Source: Bacillota bacterium (GTDB lineage: Bacteria; Bacillota; Clostridia; Acetivibrionales; DSM-27016). From it: a stretch of DNA of 64,000 nt. This document shows positions 15,816-25,616 of the stretch, one piece after another. Within the stretch, counting starts at the first letter, position 1, and each line of letters begins with the position of its first letter. Location: NCBI GenBank assembly GCA_023390115.1, contig JAEWDM010000038.1, positions 45,258-109,257 on the forward strand, given 5' to 3'. A program made the translations under genes and the position numbers. Below the pieces are notes generated by a model. It worked only from the letters and a program-made list of their open reading frames with translations, was not told where the DNA came from and did no database searches.

Positions 15816-16259
15816 ATGAGTTATTTTAGTGCTCTTGATATAGGAGCTTCCGCATTAACAGCCCAGAGACTCAGAATGGACGTTATATCCCAAAACATAG
15901 CAAATGCCAATACTACGAGATCCGAGGACGGGCTTCCATACAGAAGGAAGGAAGTGCTTTTTGAGGAAAGAACTCAAACGCCTTCTTTTTCCAGCTTTCT
16001 TGAAAAAAGCTCAGGGCAGTATTCGGTAGGCGGAGGAGTGAGGGCAGCAAAAATTGTCGAGGATTCCTCTCCGTTTAAATCAGTCTATGATCCGGGCCAT
16101 CCCGATGCCGATAATGAAGGATATGTACAAATGCCTAATGTTAACGTAATCACAGAAATGGTAAACATGATTTCTGCAACAAGGTCCTATGAGGCGGGCA
16201 TAACATCTATAAATACCACCAAGAGCATGGCTATGAAGGCGCTTGAGATAGGAAGGTAG
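15816..16259 (+). CDS. flgC: Flagellar basal-body rod protein FlgC
   Basis: The 147-residue proximal rod protein carries the flg_bb_rod N-terminus (MDVISQNIANANTTRSEDG). The C-terminal block (NVNVITEMVNMISATRSYEAGI) is that of FlgC and related axial proteins. It lies three bases after flgB and 49 bases before fliE, the normal order. Length is normal and nothing is unusual. Confidence 0.96.
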   Translation: MSYFSALDIGASALTAQRLRMDVISQNIANANTTRSEDGLPYRRKEVLFEERTQTPSFSSFLEKSSGQYSVGGGVRAAKIVEDSSPFKSVYDPGHPDADNEGYVQMPNVNVITEMVNMISATRSYEAGITSINTTKSMAMKALEIGR

Positions 16260-16308
16260 GCGTTTTGGATTTCTATACTAATGATAATAATTTTTGGGAG
16301 GGAAATTT

Positions 16309-16614
16309 ATGAATATAGGCGGAATAAGCGGTGTTGGTGCGTTTTCGTCTGAAGGTCTCGAAATAAAAGCCTTTCGGGAGAATCAGCAAGAGGCTGTAAG
16401 CTTTGCGGACTATTTAAAGAATGCTTTAAATAATGTCAGCGATATGCAGAATTATTCTGAGGAAGCCGCGAATGCGCTGGCGGCCGGAAAGACCGACAAT
16501 ATTGATGAGGTGGTTATTGCCGGGCAAAAGGCTGAGGTGGCGCTGCTGCTTACCCTTCAGGTGAGGAATAAGATACTTGACGCTTACAATGAAATCATGA
16601 GGATGCAGATATAA
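16309..16614 (+). CDS. fliE: Flagellar hook-basal body complex protein FliE
   Basis: The 101-residue protein joins the MS ring to the rod and is among the first substrates of the export gate. Recognisable parts are SFADYLKNALNNVSDMQ and the C-terminal AEVALLLTLQVRNKILDAYNEIMRM. ATG 16309 follows GGGAGGG with suitable spacing. It lies between flgC and fliF as expected. Confidence 0.94.
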   Translation: MNIGGISGVGAFSSEGLEIKAFRENQQEAVSFADYLKNALNNVSDMQNYSEEAANALAAGKTDNIDEVVIAGQKAEVALLLTLQVRNKILDAYNEIMRMQI

Positions 16615-16696
16615 AGTTTATGTGTATGCTTTTAAAATATATTGTTTTGTATACTACTAAAGAGGAACCCTTAGAAGCAAGGTGGTGACTGATTAC

Positions 16697-18280
16697 ATGC
16701 CTGAAGTGTTTTCAAAGTTGCAGCGGCGTGTAGCTGATTTTTGGAAAGAGCTTGACAAATCTCAAAAAATTAGAGTTTATATTATAGCGGGCATACTTAT
16801 AGTTGCTGTGGCAATTGGTATTTTTATTGCCGCAAGGACTACTTATGTCCCTTTGTTTGTTGACGGAATTCCTGAACAAAAGGAATTAAGTGAGATAGCG
16901 GCGGTGCTGGAGGCGGGAAGTCTTAAATACAAGCTTGAAGACAACAATATTCTTATTGATTCAAGAAGCAAAAACAAGGCACAGGCGCTATTGGTGGAGG
17001 AAGGATATCCTAAGTCACTGGATGCGATATTTGATGACGGGTACAGTAACAAGATACAATACAGCACAACTGAAAGTGACAAAAGGAAATTTGACAAGAA
17101 TACTCAGGAAAGGCTTTTGTCTGCAAAGCTAAAGATGTTCGATTACATAGAGGATGCCTCGGTTACATTGGCGCTGCCGGATCCTCCCGTTCTTCTGCTG
17201 TCCGACGAACAGCAGTCCAAGCCTACGGCGTCGGTAATGATAAAGCCAAAGCAGGAACTTAGTAAGGAGCAGGTTCGCTCTGTGGTTATGTGGGTTGCAA
17301 AGAGTGTGGAGAATCTTGATCCAAACGATATTACCGTTGTAGATCATAATCTGAATGAGCTTACCGCAGATACCGCAGACAGTTCCGTAGCCAAGGCAAA
17401 CGACCAGTACGAAATGACGGTAAAATGGGCAGCCGAGCTGGAGCGGAAGGTTAAAAGGCTTTTTGACGGCCAGTATACAAGCTTTGACAACATGGCTGTT
17501 GTAGCAAATCCCAGGCTTAATTTCAATAAGCAGACATCAAAATCAAAGGTGCTTACAAATCCCACAGAGGATGGGGCGGCTGTGACTAACAGGCAGACTC
17601 ACACAATAGATTTGCAAAATGGAAATGTCACCGGGGGGGCTCCCGGTGTGGGAACCAATCCCGGCACTACTCAATCCCCTTCCTATCAGATAGAAGCGAA
17701 TGGAGAAAATTCAACCTATAAAGAAAAGAATGAAGTCGTCAATAACGAATATAATGAGACATTGACGGAGCTGGAAAACTCCGTAGGCGATATAATACCG
17801 GAGCAGTCTACAATAGCGGTTAATGTAAAATACGGTATTAAGGCCGAGGATGTGCCGCAGGAGGAAATTGAGAGTGTGAGGCAGCAGGTCAGCATGGCGA
17901 CCAGTATACCTGTGGATAATATTTCTGTAAATAAATTCAGGATTGCTGCGCCTGAAGAGGTGCAAGCCCAGTTGTCTGATACAATAAGGGAATTATTTGA
18001 TACATATGGAGTATTTGCGCTGATAGTTTTACTGGCAATAGCGCTTATGATAGCCGCGTTGCCCAGAAGGAAGAAGGAAAAGCTTGTGCAGCAGCCTTCT
18101 TTGAGCCCGGCTACAGCTCCAAGATTTATTGTTCCTGAAAGTCAGGTGGAGCCTATTCCCGAAATCGATCTTGAAGAAAGATCGGAAGTTAAAAAGCAAA
18201 TTGAGAAGTTTGTTAAGCAAAAGCCGGATGCCGTTGCACAATTGCTGAGAAACTGGCTTTCGGATGAATGGGAAGGTTAA
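16697..18280 (+). CDS. fliF: Flagellar MS-ring protein FliF
   Basis: This protein of about 527 residues builds the membrane ring. It has an N-terminal transmembrane helix (VYIIAGILIVAVAIGIFIA), YscJ/FliF ring-building domains (YVPLFVDGIPEQKELSEIAA to about residue 200), a long linker and a C-terminal membrane helix (FALIVLLAIALMIAALP). The cytoplasmic tail that binds FliG follows (about the last 75 residues, EIDLEERSEVKKQIEKFVKQ). The start may be ATG 16697 or one of the two GTG codons at 16682/16685; AAGGTGG at 16679 leaves this open. Confidence 0.95.
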   Translation: MPEVFSKLQRRVADFWKELDKSQKIRVYIIAGILIVAVAIGIFIAARTTYVPLFVDGIPEQKELSEIAAVLEAGSLKYKLEDNNILIDSRSKNKAQALLVEEGYPKSLDAIFDDGYSNKIQYSTTESDKRKFDKNTQERLLSAKLKMFDYIEDASVTLALPDPPVLLLSDEQQSKPTASVMIKPKQELSKEQVRSVVMWVAKSVENLDPNDITVVDHNLNELTADTADSSVAKANDQYEMTVKWAAELERKVKRLFDGQYTSFDNMAVVANPRLNFNKQTSKSKVLTNPTEDGAAVTNRQTHTIDLQNGNVTGGAPGVGTNPGTTQSPSYQIEANGENSTYKEKNEVVNNEYNETLTELENSVGDIIPEQSTIAVNVKYGIKAEDVPQEEIESVRQQVSMATSIPVDNISVNKFRIAAPEEVQAQLSDTIRELFDTYGVFALIVLLAIALMIAALPRRKKEKLVQQPSLSPATAPRFIVPESQVEPIPEIDLEERSEVKKQIEKFVKQKPDAVAQLLRNWLSDEWEG

Positions 18281-18323
18281 GATAAAATTTTAATAATCGC
18301 TAATTTATACGGGGGTTGATAAT

Positions 18324-19346
18324 GTGGCTCGTGGCACTTCTGTGAAGACAGATCGTTCTGGAAAGGAAAAGGCTGCTATGCTTCTTATATCTCTTGGGCC
18401 TGAAAAATCCGCCGAGATATTTAAGCATTTCAAGGAAGAGGAAATAGAGCAGTTGACATTGGAGATTGCAAACATCAGGACTGTGACTCCTGAAGAAAAA
18501 GAAAAAGTGCTTGAGGAATTTTATCAGATTTGTCTGGCACAGGAATATATAGCCGAGGGCGGAATAGGATATGCAAAGGATATACTTGAAAAGGCCCTTG
18601 GAGCGCAAAAAGCGCTTGATGTAATAAACAAGCTTACAGTTTCACTACAGGTACGGCCATTTGATTTCATAAGAAAGACAGATCCGTCTCAGCTTCTGAA
18701 TTTTATACAAAATGAACATCCACAGACAATAGCATTAATACTTGCATATTTGAAGGCGCAGCAGGCATCTACCGTGCTGTCGGCACTTCCTCAGGACAAA
18801 CAGGCGGATGTAGCAAGAAGAATAGCTACTATGGACAGAACTTCCCCGGAGGTAATCAAAGAGGTGGAAAGGGTTCTTGAAAAGAAGCTTTCTTCATTGG
18901 TCACCGAGGATTATACCGCCGCCGGAGGGGTACAGTCTATTGTAGACATACTCAACAGTGTAGACAGAGGTACGGAGAAATATATCATGGAGACTTTGGA
19001 AATTGAGGACACCGATCTTGCGGAGGAAATAAAGAAGAGAATGTTTGTATTTGAGGATATTCTCACTCTTGACAACAGGTCAATTCAGAGATTCTTAAGA
19101 GATGTTGAAAACCAGCAGCTTGCAGTTGCGCTTAAGGGTTCAACGGAAGAAGTGCAGAAGCTTATTTTCTCAAATATGTCCAAGCGCCTTTCCGAAATGA
19201 TAGCGGAGGATATGGAATTCTTAGGGCCTGTGAGACTTAAGGATGTTGAAGAGGCACAGCAGAAGATTGTAAATGTAATACGCAAGCTTGAGGACGCAGG
19301 GGAGATAGTTATATCCAGAGGCGGGGGAGATGAAATAGTTGTCTAG
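18324..19346 (+). CDS. fliG: Flagellar motor switch protein FliG
   Basis: The 340-residue rotor protein generates torque with the stator and links the MS ring to FliM. Three FliG domains are evident: the N-terminal KAAMLLISLGPEKSAEIFKH, the middle domain with the EHPQTIALILAYL (EHPQR-like) motif, and the C-terminal charged torque helix around DNRSIQRFLRDVENQQLAVAL. A GTG start at 18324 is preceded by GGGGGTTG. The stop overlaps the fliH start, indicating translational coupling. Confidence 0.97.
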   Translation: MARGTSVKTDRSGKEKAAMLLISLGPEKSAEIFKHFKEEEIEQLTLEIANIRTVTPEEKEKVLEEFYQICLAQEYIAEGGIGYAKDILEKALGAQKALDVINKLTVSLQVRPFDFIRKTDPSQLLNFIQNEHPQTIALILAYLKAQQASTVLSALPQDKQADVARRIATMDRTSPEVIKEVERVLEKKLSSLVTEDYTAAGGVQSIVDILNSVDRGTEKYIMETLEIEDTDLAEEIKKRMFVFEDILTLDNRSIQRFLRDVENQQLAVALKGSTEEVQKLIFSNMSKRLSEMIAEDMEFLGPVRLKDVEEAQQKIVNVIRKLEDAGEIVISRGGGDEIVV

Positions 19347-20091
19347 TAATATTTATAAAAATTATCAGATAAACTTAGGTATACCCTTTACCGTAAAGTC
19401 TGCCGTGAATTTTCATACAATTAATACGGTGAATCAGAATGAGGATATTGAGGAAAGAATGGAGGAAAGTCCTGAAGATATAATTGGCTGTGCAAAAGAA
19501 GAGGCTGAATTAATTATAAAGGAAGCCCATTATGAGACTGAAAGAATTATTAAAGCTGCGGAGGCCCGTGCCAATGAAATCAGCGCTGCCATAGAGGAGG
19601 AAGCAAGGCAGAAGGGTTTATCCGATGGGTTGGAGCAGGCAAGAATGCAGTATGAGGCTCTGATTAACGAAGCCGAGAATATAAAAGAGAGTGCCAAAGT
19701 TGAATATAACAAGGTCCTTGCAGGCATGGAAGCCGATACAGTCGGTGTTATTCTTGAAATAGCGCGGAGCGTTATAGGCAGGGAATTGGATCTGGATAAT
19801 GAAAACGTTCTGTATCTTGTAAGGCAGGCCTTTGAGAAATGCATAAACAAGGAAAAACTGGTTTTAAGGGTGAGCATGGAGGATTATGACTACGTATCGG
19901 ACAACAGGAATAAGCTGCTTTCAATGACATCAGGAATAGGCGAATTGGAGATTAAAGGAGATCCTTCATTAAAAAGGGGAGCGTGCATGGTTGATACTCC
20001 TTTTGGAAGCGTAGACGCAGGTGCCGACACTAAAATGCGCAAGATTGAGGAGGGCTTCAGACAGGCTTTAGGACGAGGGTATAATGATTAG
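19339..20091 (+). CDS. fliH: Flagellar export apparatus regulator FliH
   Basis: This 250-residue protein starts at TTG 19339, overlapping the end of fliG by eight bases. FliH dimers bind FliI and the stalk of the export ATPase complex. The middle is a long alanine/glutamate-rich coiled coil (EEAELIIKEAHYETERIIKA). The C-terminal half is the FliH/V-ATPase subunit E-like domain (VGVILEIARSVIGRELDLD). It overlaps fliI by eight bases. Confidence 0.92.
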   Translation: MSSNIYKNYQINLGIPFTVKSAVNFHTINTVNQNEDIEERMEESPEDIIGCAKEEAELIIKEAHYETERIIKAAEARANEISAAIEEEARQKGLSDGLEQARMQYEALINEAENIKESAKVEYNKVLAGMEADTVGVILEIARSVIGRELDLDNENVLYLVRQAFEKCINKEKLVLRVSMEDYDYVSDNRNKLLSMTSGIGELEIKGDPSLKRGACMVDTPFGSVDAGADTKMRKIEEGFRQALGRGYND

Positions 20092-21400
20092 TATTGATCT
20101 GGATAAATACAGGAAAACTTTAAGGAATTCCGATTTTATAGAGTATACGGGCAAGGTTACAAAGGTTGTGGGACTCACAATAGAGTCGCTGGGACCTGAG
20201 GTTAATATAGGAGAGTTGTGCCATTTACAGGCGATAAGGAATAAGGGAGTTATAAATGCTGAGGTTGTAGGCTTTAAGGATAACAATGTTTTGCTTATGC
20301 CTTTGGGCGAGATGGCGGGTATAGGGCCGGGAAGTACCGTAACAGCCACAGGAGGCAGTCTCAAGGTGGCTGTAGGCAGAGGCTTGATAGGAAGAGTGCT
20401 CGATGGACTGGGCAATCCTATTGACGGAAAGGGAGGCTTAGAGAGCGAGTGCTGTTATCAGGTAAGCAATGCGCCTCCTCATCCTCTTATGAGAAAGAGG
20501 ATAACACAGCCCCTGTGCCTTGGCATAAAAGCCATAGACGGTCTGCTGACGGTGGGAAAGGGGCAGAGAATAGGTATATTTGCCGGTAGCGGTGTCGGTA
20601 AAAGCACATTGATGGGAATGATCGCAAGGAACACCAGAGCGGATATCAATGTTATTGCGCTTATAGGAGAGCGCGGAAGGGAAGTACGGGAATTTTTAGA
20701 GAAGGATTTAAAGGAAGAGGGACTTTCAAGATCGGTAGTAGTGGTTGCAACCTCCGACCAGCCAGCCCTGGTGAGACTTAAGGGGGCCCTGCTCGCCACT
20801 GCCATAGCCGAGTATTTCAGAGATCAGGAGAAGGATGTGCTTCTGCTGATGGATTCCCTTACAAGATTTGCCATGGCGCAGAGGGAGATCGGTCTGGCTA
20901 TAGGAGAGCCTCCTGTGTCAAGGGGGTATACGCCATCTGTTTTTTCGGTAATGCCCAAGCTTCTTGAGCGTTCGGGCAATTCGGAAAAGGGATCGGTTAC
21001 GGGGCTTTATACCGTACTGGTTGACGGAGATGACATGATGGAGCCTGTGACAGATACTGCAAGGGGTATTCTTGACGGGCATATCGTTCTTTCAAGGTCA
21101 TTGGCAAACAGAAATCATTACCCTGCCATAGACGTTCTGGCAAGTATAAGCAGGGTAATGACAGACATTGTGGCTCCGTCGCATAAGCTTGCGGCTAACG
21201 AAATAAAAAAGGTCATGGCGGTATATAAGGATGCTGAGGATTTAATCAATATAGGAGCATATGTTAAGGGAAGTAATGATAAAATTGATTATGCCATTGA
21301 TTTCATAGATAGTATTACGGCTTTCCTGCAGCAGAGTACCGAAGAGAAATTTACCTTTGATGAAATAATTGAGATGCTTGGGCAGGTGCTGAATGGCTAA
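20084..21400 (+). CDS. fliI: Flagellum-specific ATPase FliI
   Basis: The 438-residue ATPase energises substrate unfolding and export. Walker A is RIGIFAGSGVGKSTLMG, and the Walker B region is KDVLLLMDSLTRFAMAQRE. Further F1-like motifs include GEPPVSRGYTPSVF. Length and domain order are normal. It overlaps fliH upstream and fliJ downstream by eight bases each. Confidence 0.97.
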   Translation: MISIDLDKYRKTLRNSDFIEYTGKVTKVVGLTIESLGPEVNIGELCHLQAIRNKGVINAEVVGFKDNNVLLMPLGEMAGIGPGSTVTATGGSLKVAVGRGLIGRVLDGLGNPIDGKGGLESECCYQVSNAPPHPLMRKRITQPLCLGIKAIDGLLTVGKGQRIGIFAGSGVGKSTLMGMIARNTRADINVIALIGERGREVREFLEKDLKEEGLSRSVVVVATSDQPALVRLKGALLATAIAEYFRDQEKDVLLLMDSLTRFAMAQREIGLAIGEPPVSRGYTPSVFSVMPKLLERSGNSEKGSVTGLYTVLVDGDDMMEPVTDTARGILDGHIVLSRSLANRNHYPAIDVLASISRVMTDIVAPSHKLAANEIKKVMAVYKDAEDLINIGAYVKGSNDKIDYAIDFIDSITAFLQQSTEEKFTFDEIIEMLGQVLNG

Positions 21401-21854
21401 ATTTACTTTTAAGTTGCAGCCGGTGCTGAATCTTAAAATTCAAATGGAAGACAGCTTGAAGAACGAGCTGGCCAAGGCTATAAGGAAGCTTGAAAGGGAA
21501 AAGGATCTCTTGAATACAATAGAGCTTGAGAGAGATCAGCTTGTAGGGCAGATGTGCTGCGAATCAAGCAAGGGTATTCGGGTTTCAAGCCTTAAGGAAT
21601 ACGGAGGATATATTTCCTTTCTGGTGCAAAAGGCCCAGATACAGAAAGAAAATATAAACTATGCCAGAGGTAATGTCGATAGATATAGAGATCAGCTTAT
21701 AAAGGCGGTTCAGGAGAAAGAGATGCTCCAAAAGCTCAAGGAAAAGAAATATGAGGAGTATTCCGCAGAGCAGTCAAGAGAAGAGCAAAAGATTAATGAC
21801 GAGGTAATAAGCTACAACTATAATAGGGCTATGGCAGGAGAGAAAAATGGCTAG
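21393..21854 (+). CDS. fliJ: Flagellar export chaperone/stalk protein FliJ
   Basis: The 153-residue protein is an antiparallel coiled coil (KFTFKLQPVLNLKIQMEDSL at the start, then KELEREK- and EKEMLQKLKEKKYEEY-type heptads). FliJ inserts in the FliI hexamer like the gamma subunit of F1. It is assigned by position between fliI and a MotE-like gene, both overlapping, and by the conserved N-terminal F-x-L-Q-x-V-L-x-L-K pattern. Confidence 0.9.
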   Translation: MAKFTFKLQPVLNLKIQMEDSLKNELAKAIRKLEREKDLLNTIELERDQLVGQMCCESSKGIRVSSLKEYGGYISFLVQKAQIQKENINYARGNVDRYRDQLIKAVQEKEMLQKLKEKKYEEYSAEQSREEQKINDEVISYNYNRAMAGEKNG

Positions 21855-22671
21855 AAAAAGCAATATCAGTGAAAGTCCCACACCGCGTACAACGGATAAC
21901 AACAAGAAAAAGCCAAATGGAGCACTGTTGGGGTTATTGGCATTTGCAATAGCAACAGTCATAATGGCAGCGGTATTAGGAGGGGCTTTTTATGTTGTAA
22001 TCCATAATAATATGGGCGGTCTTGCAGATAAATACAGAATGAATATAAAAAGCATACCTGTTCTTAAGTTAGCGCTTCCGCAGCCGTTAAATCCTGAGGA
22101 TGACAAACAAATGACCGAAGACGAGGTAAGGGAGAAGTACAGGGAGCTTTTAAAGCTAAGGGATGATTTACGGGCACAGCTTGAGGAAAAGGATAAGACT
22201 ATAGAGCAGCTTGAGAAGGACATGGCGGAGTATGAGAAGGTTAATACTGAAAATGCCCGGATAAAAAGTGATGTAGAGGCTCAGCAGAAGCAGATTGACA
22301 CTGAGAGAAAGCAATTGGAGGAGGACAGCAAGGCTGTTAACGAATTGATTGCAAATGGCGATAAGCAGGGGTTTAAGGAGTATTTTGAGAAGGTGGATCA
22401 GGAGACTGCCGAAAGGGTATATGGAGAAATCATAAAGGAAGAAAAGACGGATGAGCAGATAAAAAGCTATGCAAAGCTGTATGAAAGCATGGATACATCG
22501 GCAGCGGCAGAAATATTTGAAGAAATGGGGAGCTCCAAGATCGACTTTGTGGTGGAAATTTTAAAAAATATGAAAAAGGAAGTGTCGGCCGAGGTTTTGT
22601 CCGCAATGGATCCCTCGTATGCAGCAAAGCTTACCGACAAGCTCAGAGCAGCGTATGTTACAATCAATTGA
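21847..22671 (+). CDS. MotE-like (YlxF) stator chaperone
   Basis: The 274-residue protein has an N-terminal transmembrane helix (LLGLLAFAIATVIMAAVLGG, residues 27-46). A long periplasmic-type coiled coil follows (about residues 95-165). The C-terminal domain resembles the MgtE intracellular N domain (AAAEIFEEMGSSKIDFVVEI, MDPSYAAKLTDKL). This is the MotE/YlxF architecture found between fliJ and fliK in Gram-positive fla operons. In other bacteria MotE chaperones the stator protein MotC. Its partner in Clostridia is not established here. Confidence 0.8.
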   Translation: MARKSNISESPTPRTTDNNKKKPNGALLGLLAFAIATVIMAAVLGGAFYVVIHNNMGGLADKYRMNIKSIPVLKLALPQPLNPEDDKQMTEDEVREKYRELLKLRDDLRAQLEEKDKTIEQLEKDMAEYEKVNTENARIKSDVEAQQKQIDTERKQLEEDSKAVNELIANGDKQGFKEYFEKVDQETAERVYGEIIKEEKTDEQIKSYAKLYESMDTSAAAEIFEEMGSSKIDFVVEILKNMKKEVSAEVLSAMDPSYAAKLTDKLRAAYVTIN

Positions 22672-22709
22672 TTTGTAATATAAAAGCATAAGTGAAAGGA
22701 GGTGAAATT

Positions 22710-24314
22710 ATGATAAAACAGGACTATTCATTTGAACTTGCCGGGAGGCTTATGGGCATACAGCCGTCTTTTAATACGGGTGGCGGTGCATATGAAAGAA
22801 GTGCCCGGAGTACGTCTGCCTTTAACGAGGTTTTAAGCACTGCCTCAAAGAGCAGCGTGGACAGGCCGGTGGCAGCAAAAAAGAGTACTGAAATTGGTTC
22901 TGGCCGTGACAGTTCGTTGGAGCAAAGACGTACAATAAAGAGCTTTAGAGAGGCAAAGGAAGTAAATAAGGGACAGGATTCGCCTTGCTCAGATTCACCC
23001 GCAGGTAAAGTTTGCAGGCGGGAGGGAGATATGGATGAGGCCGAAAGCAGCAAGTCTGATAAGGCATCCTCCTCACAGCAGGCTGATATGGCACTGGAGG
23101 GGCTGGCTCATATTCTTGGCCTGCAGTCGCCGGAGCTTAAAGAAATACTGGAGAGTATTAATATTCAGCCCCAGGACCTTCTTGACCAAGGTAAGGCCGG
23201 AATGATTTCCGACAGGCTTTCTGTGCTTATGGGTCTTGACATGAGTCAGTCACAGGCACTCAAGCAGATTATTTCCGTTTTGGGAAATGCTTTGAGTGAA
23301 GTATACGCAGATCAAGAGGGTGCAGACTATGCTTTTCAAGAGCAAAACGGCTTAATCTCAAATGATGGACAGAAGCTGTCTGAAAGCAGGCAGGCCGGCA
23401 GCACCGGTTCTCCTCAAATAGTTGTTGTTGAAGACAACAAGCCCGCAATTGATATTTTACAGGCGATGGCAAAGCTCAAGGTCAATCTTGAGGAGCTTTC
23501 CCGTAAGCTCCAGCAGAGTCCGGACGCTTTTGCGGCAGAGGTGTCTGAAGACATAAAGTCAATAGCGGCGGATAATTCCGTTTCCTTAAACGCGGGGGAA
23601 ACAGTCATGCAGGAAGAGGACGAAAATTCCGAGGTGTACGGCATGAAGCGAATAACCTCGGAAGAGAGTGAAGGAAAGAGTTTGCGTAAGGATTCCGGAA
23701 GTGATACCGGCACACAGGACAAAGGAGAGGCAGTATCTCTGAATGCTTCCGAGGATATGAATACGCAGGTGGATAGCGAAAGCTCCTTGCAATTTACAAA
23801 TGCCATTGAAAATCAGACCTCACAGAATGTAAAAGCATCCGAGTCAGTAAAGGCAGCAGCACAGAGCAGCATATCCCGGAATGAGATTGTAAATCAGGTT
23901 GTAAATAAGGCCAGAGTAATTATTTCAGGCGAAAAATCGGAAATGATAATGGACCTAAAGCCTGATAGCCTCGGTAAGCTGTCCCTTAAAATAGTCACTG
24001 AGCGCGGAATGGTTGTAGCAAAGTTTATTGCCGAAAGCCAGCAGGTGAAAGAGGCTATTGAAGCGAATATGCAAACCCTGAAGGATTCTCTTGAAAAGCA
24101 GGGCCTGAGCGTACAGGGCTTTAGCGTGTCGGTTAGGCAGGATGCCCACAAGGGGTTTTACAGGGAGGACAGGTATAATGCAAAGAGTGACGAAACCGGT
24201 GCAAGGATTGGCGGGATAGATGGAATAACGGAGGATGAGGCTGCCCTTTTAGAAGGGATGAGCAGCGCAAATCCATATGCATGGGGAGACAGCAGCATTA
24301 ATCTGACGGCATAA
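22710..24314 (+). CDS. fliK: Flagellar hook-length control protein FliK
   Basis: This 534-residue protein has a long, low-complexity, Ser/Glu/Gln-rich N-terminal part that acts as a ruler. The compact C-terminal Flg_hook domain (about residues 410-490) has the conserved SLGKLSLKIVTERGMVVAKF and SLEKQGLSVQGFSVSV. ATG 22710 follows AAAGGAGGTG, a strong site. FliK measures the hook and switches FlhB to filament substrates. It lies directly before flgD and flgE, as usual. Confidence 0.9.
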   Translation: MIKQDYSFELAGRLMGIQPSFNTGGGAYERSARSTSAFNEVLSTASKSSVDRPVAAKKSTEIGSGRDSSLEQRRTIKSFREAKEVNKGQDSPCSDSPAGKVCRREGDMDEAESSKSDKASSSQQADMALEGLAHILGLQSPELKEILESINIQPQDLLDQGKAGMISDRLSVLMGLDMSQSQALKQIISVLGNALSEVYADQEGADYAFQEQNGLISNDGQKLSESRQAGSTGSPQIVVVEDNKPAIDILQAMAKLKVNLEELSRKLQQSPDAFAAEVSEDIKSIAADNSVSLNAGETVMQEEDENSEVYGMKRITSEESEGKSLRKDSGSDTGTQDKGEAVSLNASEDMNTQVDSESSLQFTNAIENQTSQNVKASESVKAAAQSSISRNEIVNQVVNKARVIISGEKSEMIMDLKPDSLGKLSLKIVTERGMVVAKFIAESQQVKEAIEANMQTLKDSLEKQGLSVQGFSVSVRQDAHKGFYREDRYNAKSDETGARIGGIDGITEDEAALLEGMSSANPYAWGDSSINLTA

Positions 24315-24357
24315 TCAGCTTAAATTAGTTCAATAAAAAGACAGGGGGTGAGACAAA

Positions 24358-25593
24358 ATGGCTGTTGATCAGATATCCAATCAAAAGACTATAGAGCAAA
24401 TTATACAGGATACCGCAAATAAGAGCGATAAGAGAAACACAGGGGAGCTTGGGAAAAGTGATTTTTTAAACCTTCTTGTAACTCAGCTCAGGTATCAGGA
24501 CCCTTTAAATCCTGTGGAGGATAAAGAGTTTATAGCTCAAATGGCTCAATTTACATCTCTTGAGCAAATGCAGAATATGAACAGCACACTCACACAGGCT
24601 CAGGGCTTTTCTCTCATAGGTAAGACCGTTACGGCGACTGTGACTGATGAAACCACTAATGCTATAAGTACTGTGGAGGGCAGTGTCACAGGTGTCAAAA
24701 TGATTAGCGGGAAGGTTTATGTAGTTGTAAATGAAAGAGATGTTCCCATAGAGAATATAAGCAACGTAACTGACGGGACAAATATATTAAAGCCTGATCT
24801 TTCACAGTATGTCGGGCTTATAGGCTCTAGGGTTACAGGCTTTGTTTATGATTCCTCAACCGGTTCTCTGGTTCCTGTAAGCGGAATGGTTAAATCCTTG
24901 AAAATGGGAGTGTACGAGGATTATTTCGTGATGGACGGAGTAGAGGTGGATGTATCCCGGATAGTTACAGATACTCCATCCGCCGATCCTGATTTCAACG
25001 AGAATTACTTAAGTGCAAACAAGGGCAAGGAGGTAACCCTTGAGGTTGTGGACAGAAGCACCAATGCCAAGGTTAAGGTTAAAGGCGTACTTAAGGATTA
25101 TTCGATAGGCGACGACGGGAATATTAAGGCGGTTCTGGATAAGCTAAACGTTCCTGTAGAGAGTATGACCGACGTAAGCGGCACCCAGCGTCCTTCAATA
25201 TCTACATATACAAGCCTTATAGACCATCAGATAAAGGGGAGCATATATGACGGCAATATGACTAGCTCAGTAAGCATAAGCGGAATTGTCAAGTCTATTA
25301 AATCGGGATTATATGAGGATTATGCCGTAGTAGATGGTATAAGCGCAGAGGTTGTTGCACTGAATGACGGAAGTTCTTCTTCCGATCAAAATGCTATTAT
25401 AGACTACCTTAACCAGCATCAGGGAGAATCCGGTGAAATAGACGTTATAGTAAAGGATTCCGTTAGCGGTCAAAGAGTTGCTGTTAAAGGAAAGCTTGCA
25501 AGCTATGAGAATGTGGACGGTAAGCTTATTGGGATAATAAACCAGGTGGATCTTCCTGTGAACAGCATTACCGATGTATTGCCAAAGAGCTGA
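24358..25593 (+). CDS. flgD: Hook-cap protein FlgD with duplicated extra modules
   Basis: The first 85 residues are a typical FlgD N-domain (GKSDFLNLLVTQLRYQDPLN, FIAQMAQFTSLEQMQNMN). The protein is 411 residues, against about 140-270 in most bacteria. The extra length is two alternating modules. Type A (G-x-x-V-x-x-x-V-x-D ... VPIENISNV) occurs three times, at about 88-139, 223-276 and 356-408. Type B (YVGLIGSRVTGFVYD ... SGMVKSLKMGVYEDY) occurs twice, at about 150-205 and 284-340. FlgD caps the growing hook; the repeats probably enlarge the cap leg domains. fliK is upstream and a hook-related gene follows. Confidence 0.9.
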   Translation: MAVDQISNQKTIEQIIQDTANKSDKRNTGELGKSDFLNLLVTQLRYQDPLNPVEDKEFIAQMAQFTSLEQMQNMNSTLTQAQGFSLIGKTVTATVTDETTNAISTVEGSVTGVKMISGKVYVVVNERDVPIENISNVTDGTNILKPDLSQYVGLIGSRVTGFVYDSSTGSLVPVSGMVKSLKMGVYEDYFVMDGVEVDVSRIVTDTPSADPDFNENYLSANKGKEVTLEVVDRSTNAKVKVKGVLKDYSIGDDGNIKAVLDKLNVPVESMTDVSGTQRPSISTYTSLIDHQIKGSIYDGNMTSSVSISGIVKSIKSGLYEDYAVVDGISAEVVALNDGSSSSDQNAIIDYLNQHQGESGEIDVIVKDSVSGQRVAVKGKLASYENVDGKLIGIINQVDLPVNSITDVLPKS

Positions 25594-25616
25594 TATAATT
25601 AAGGGGAGGTGCTTAT

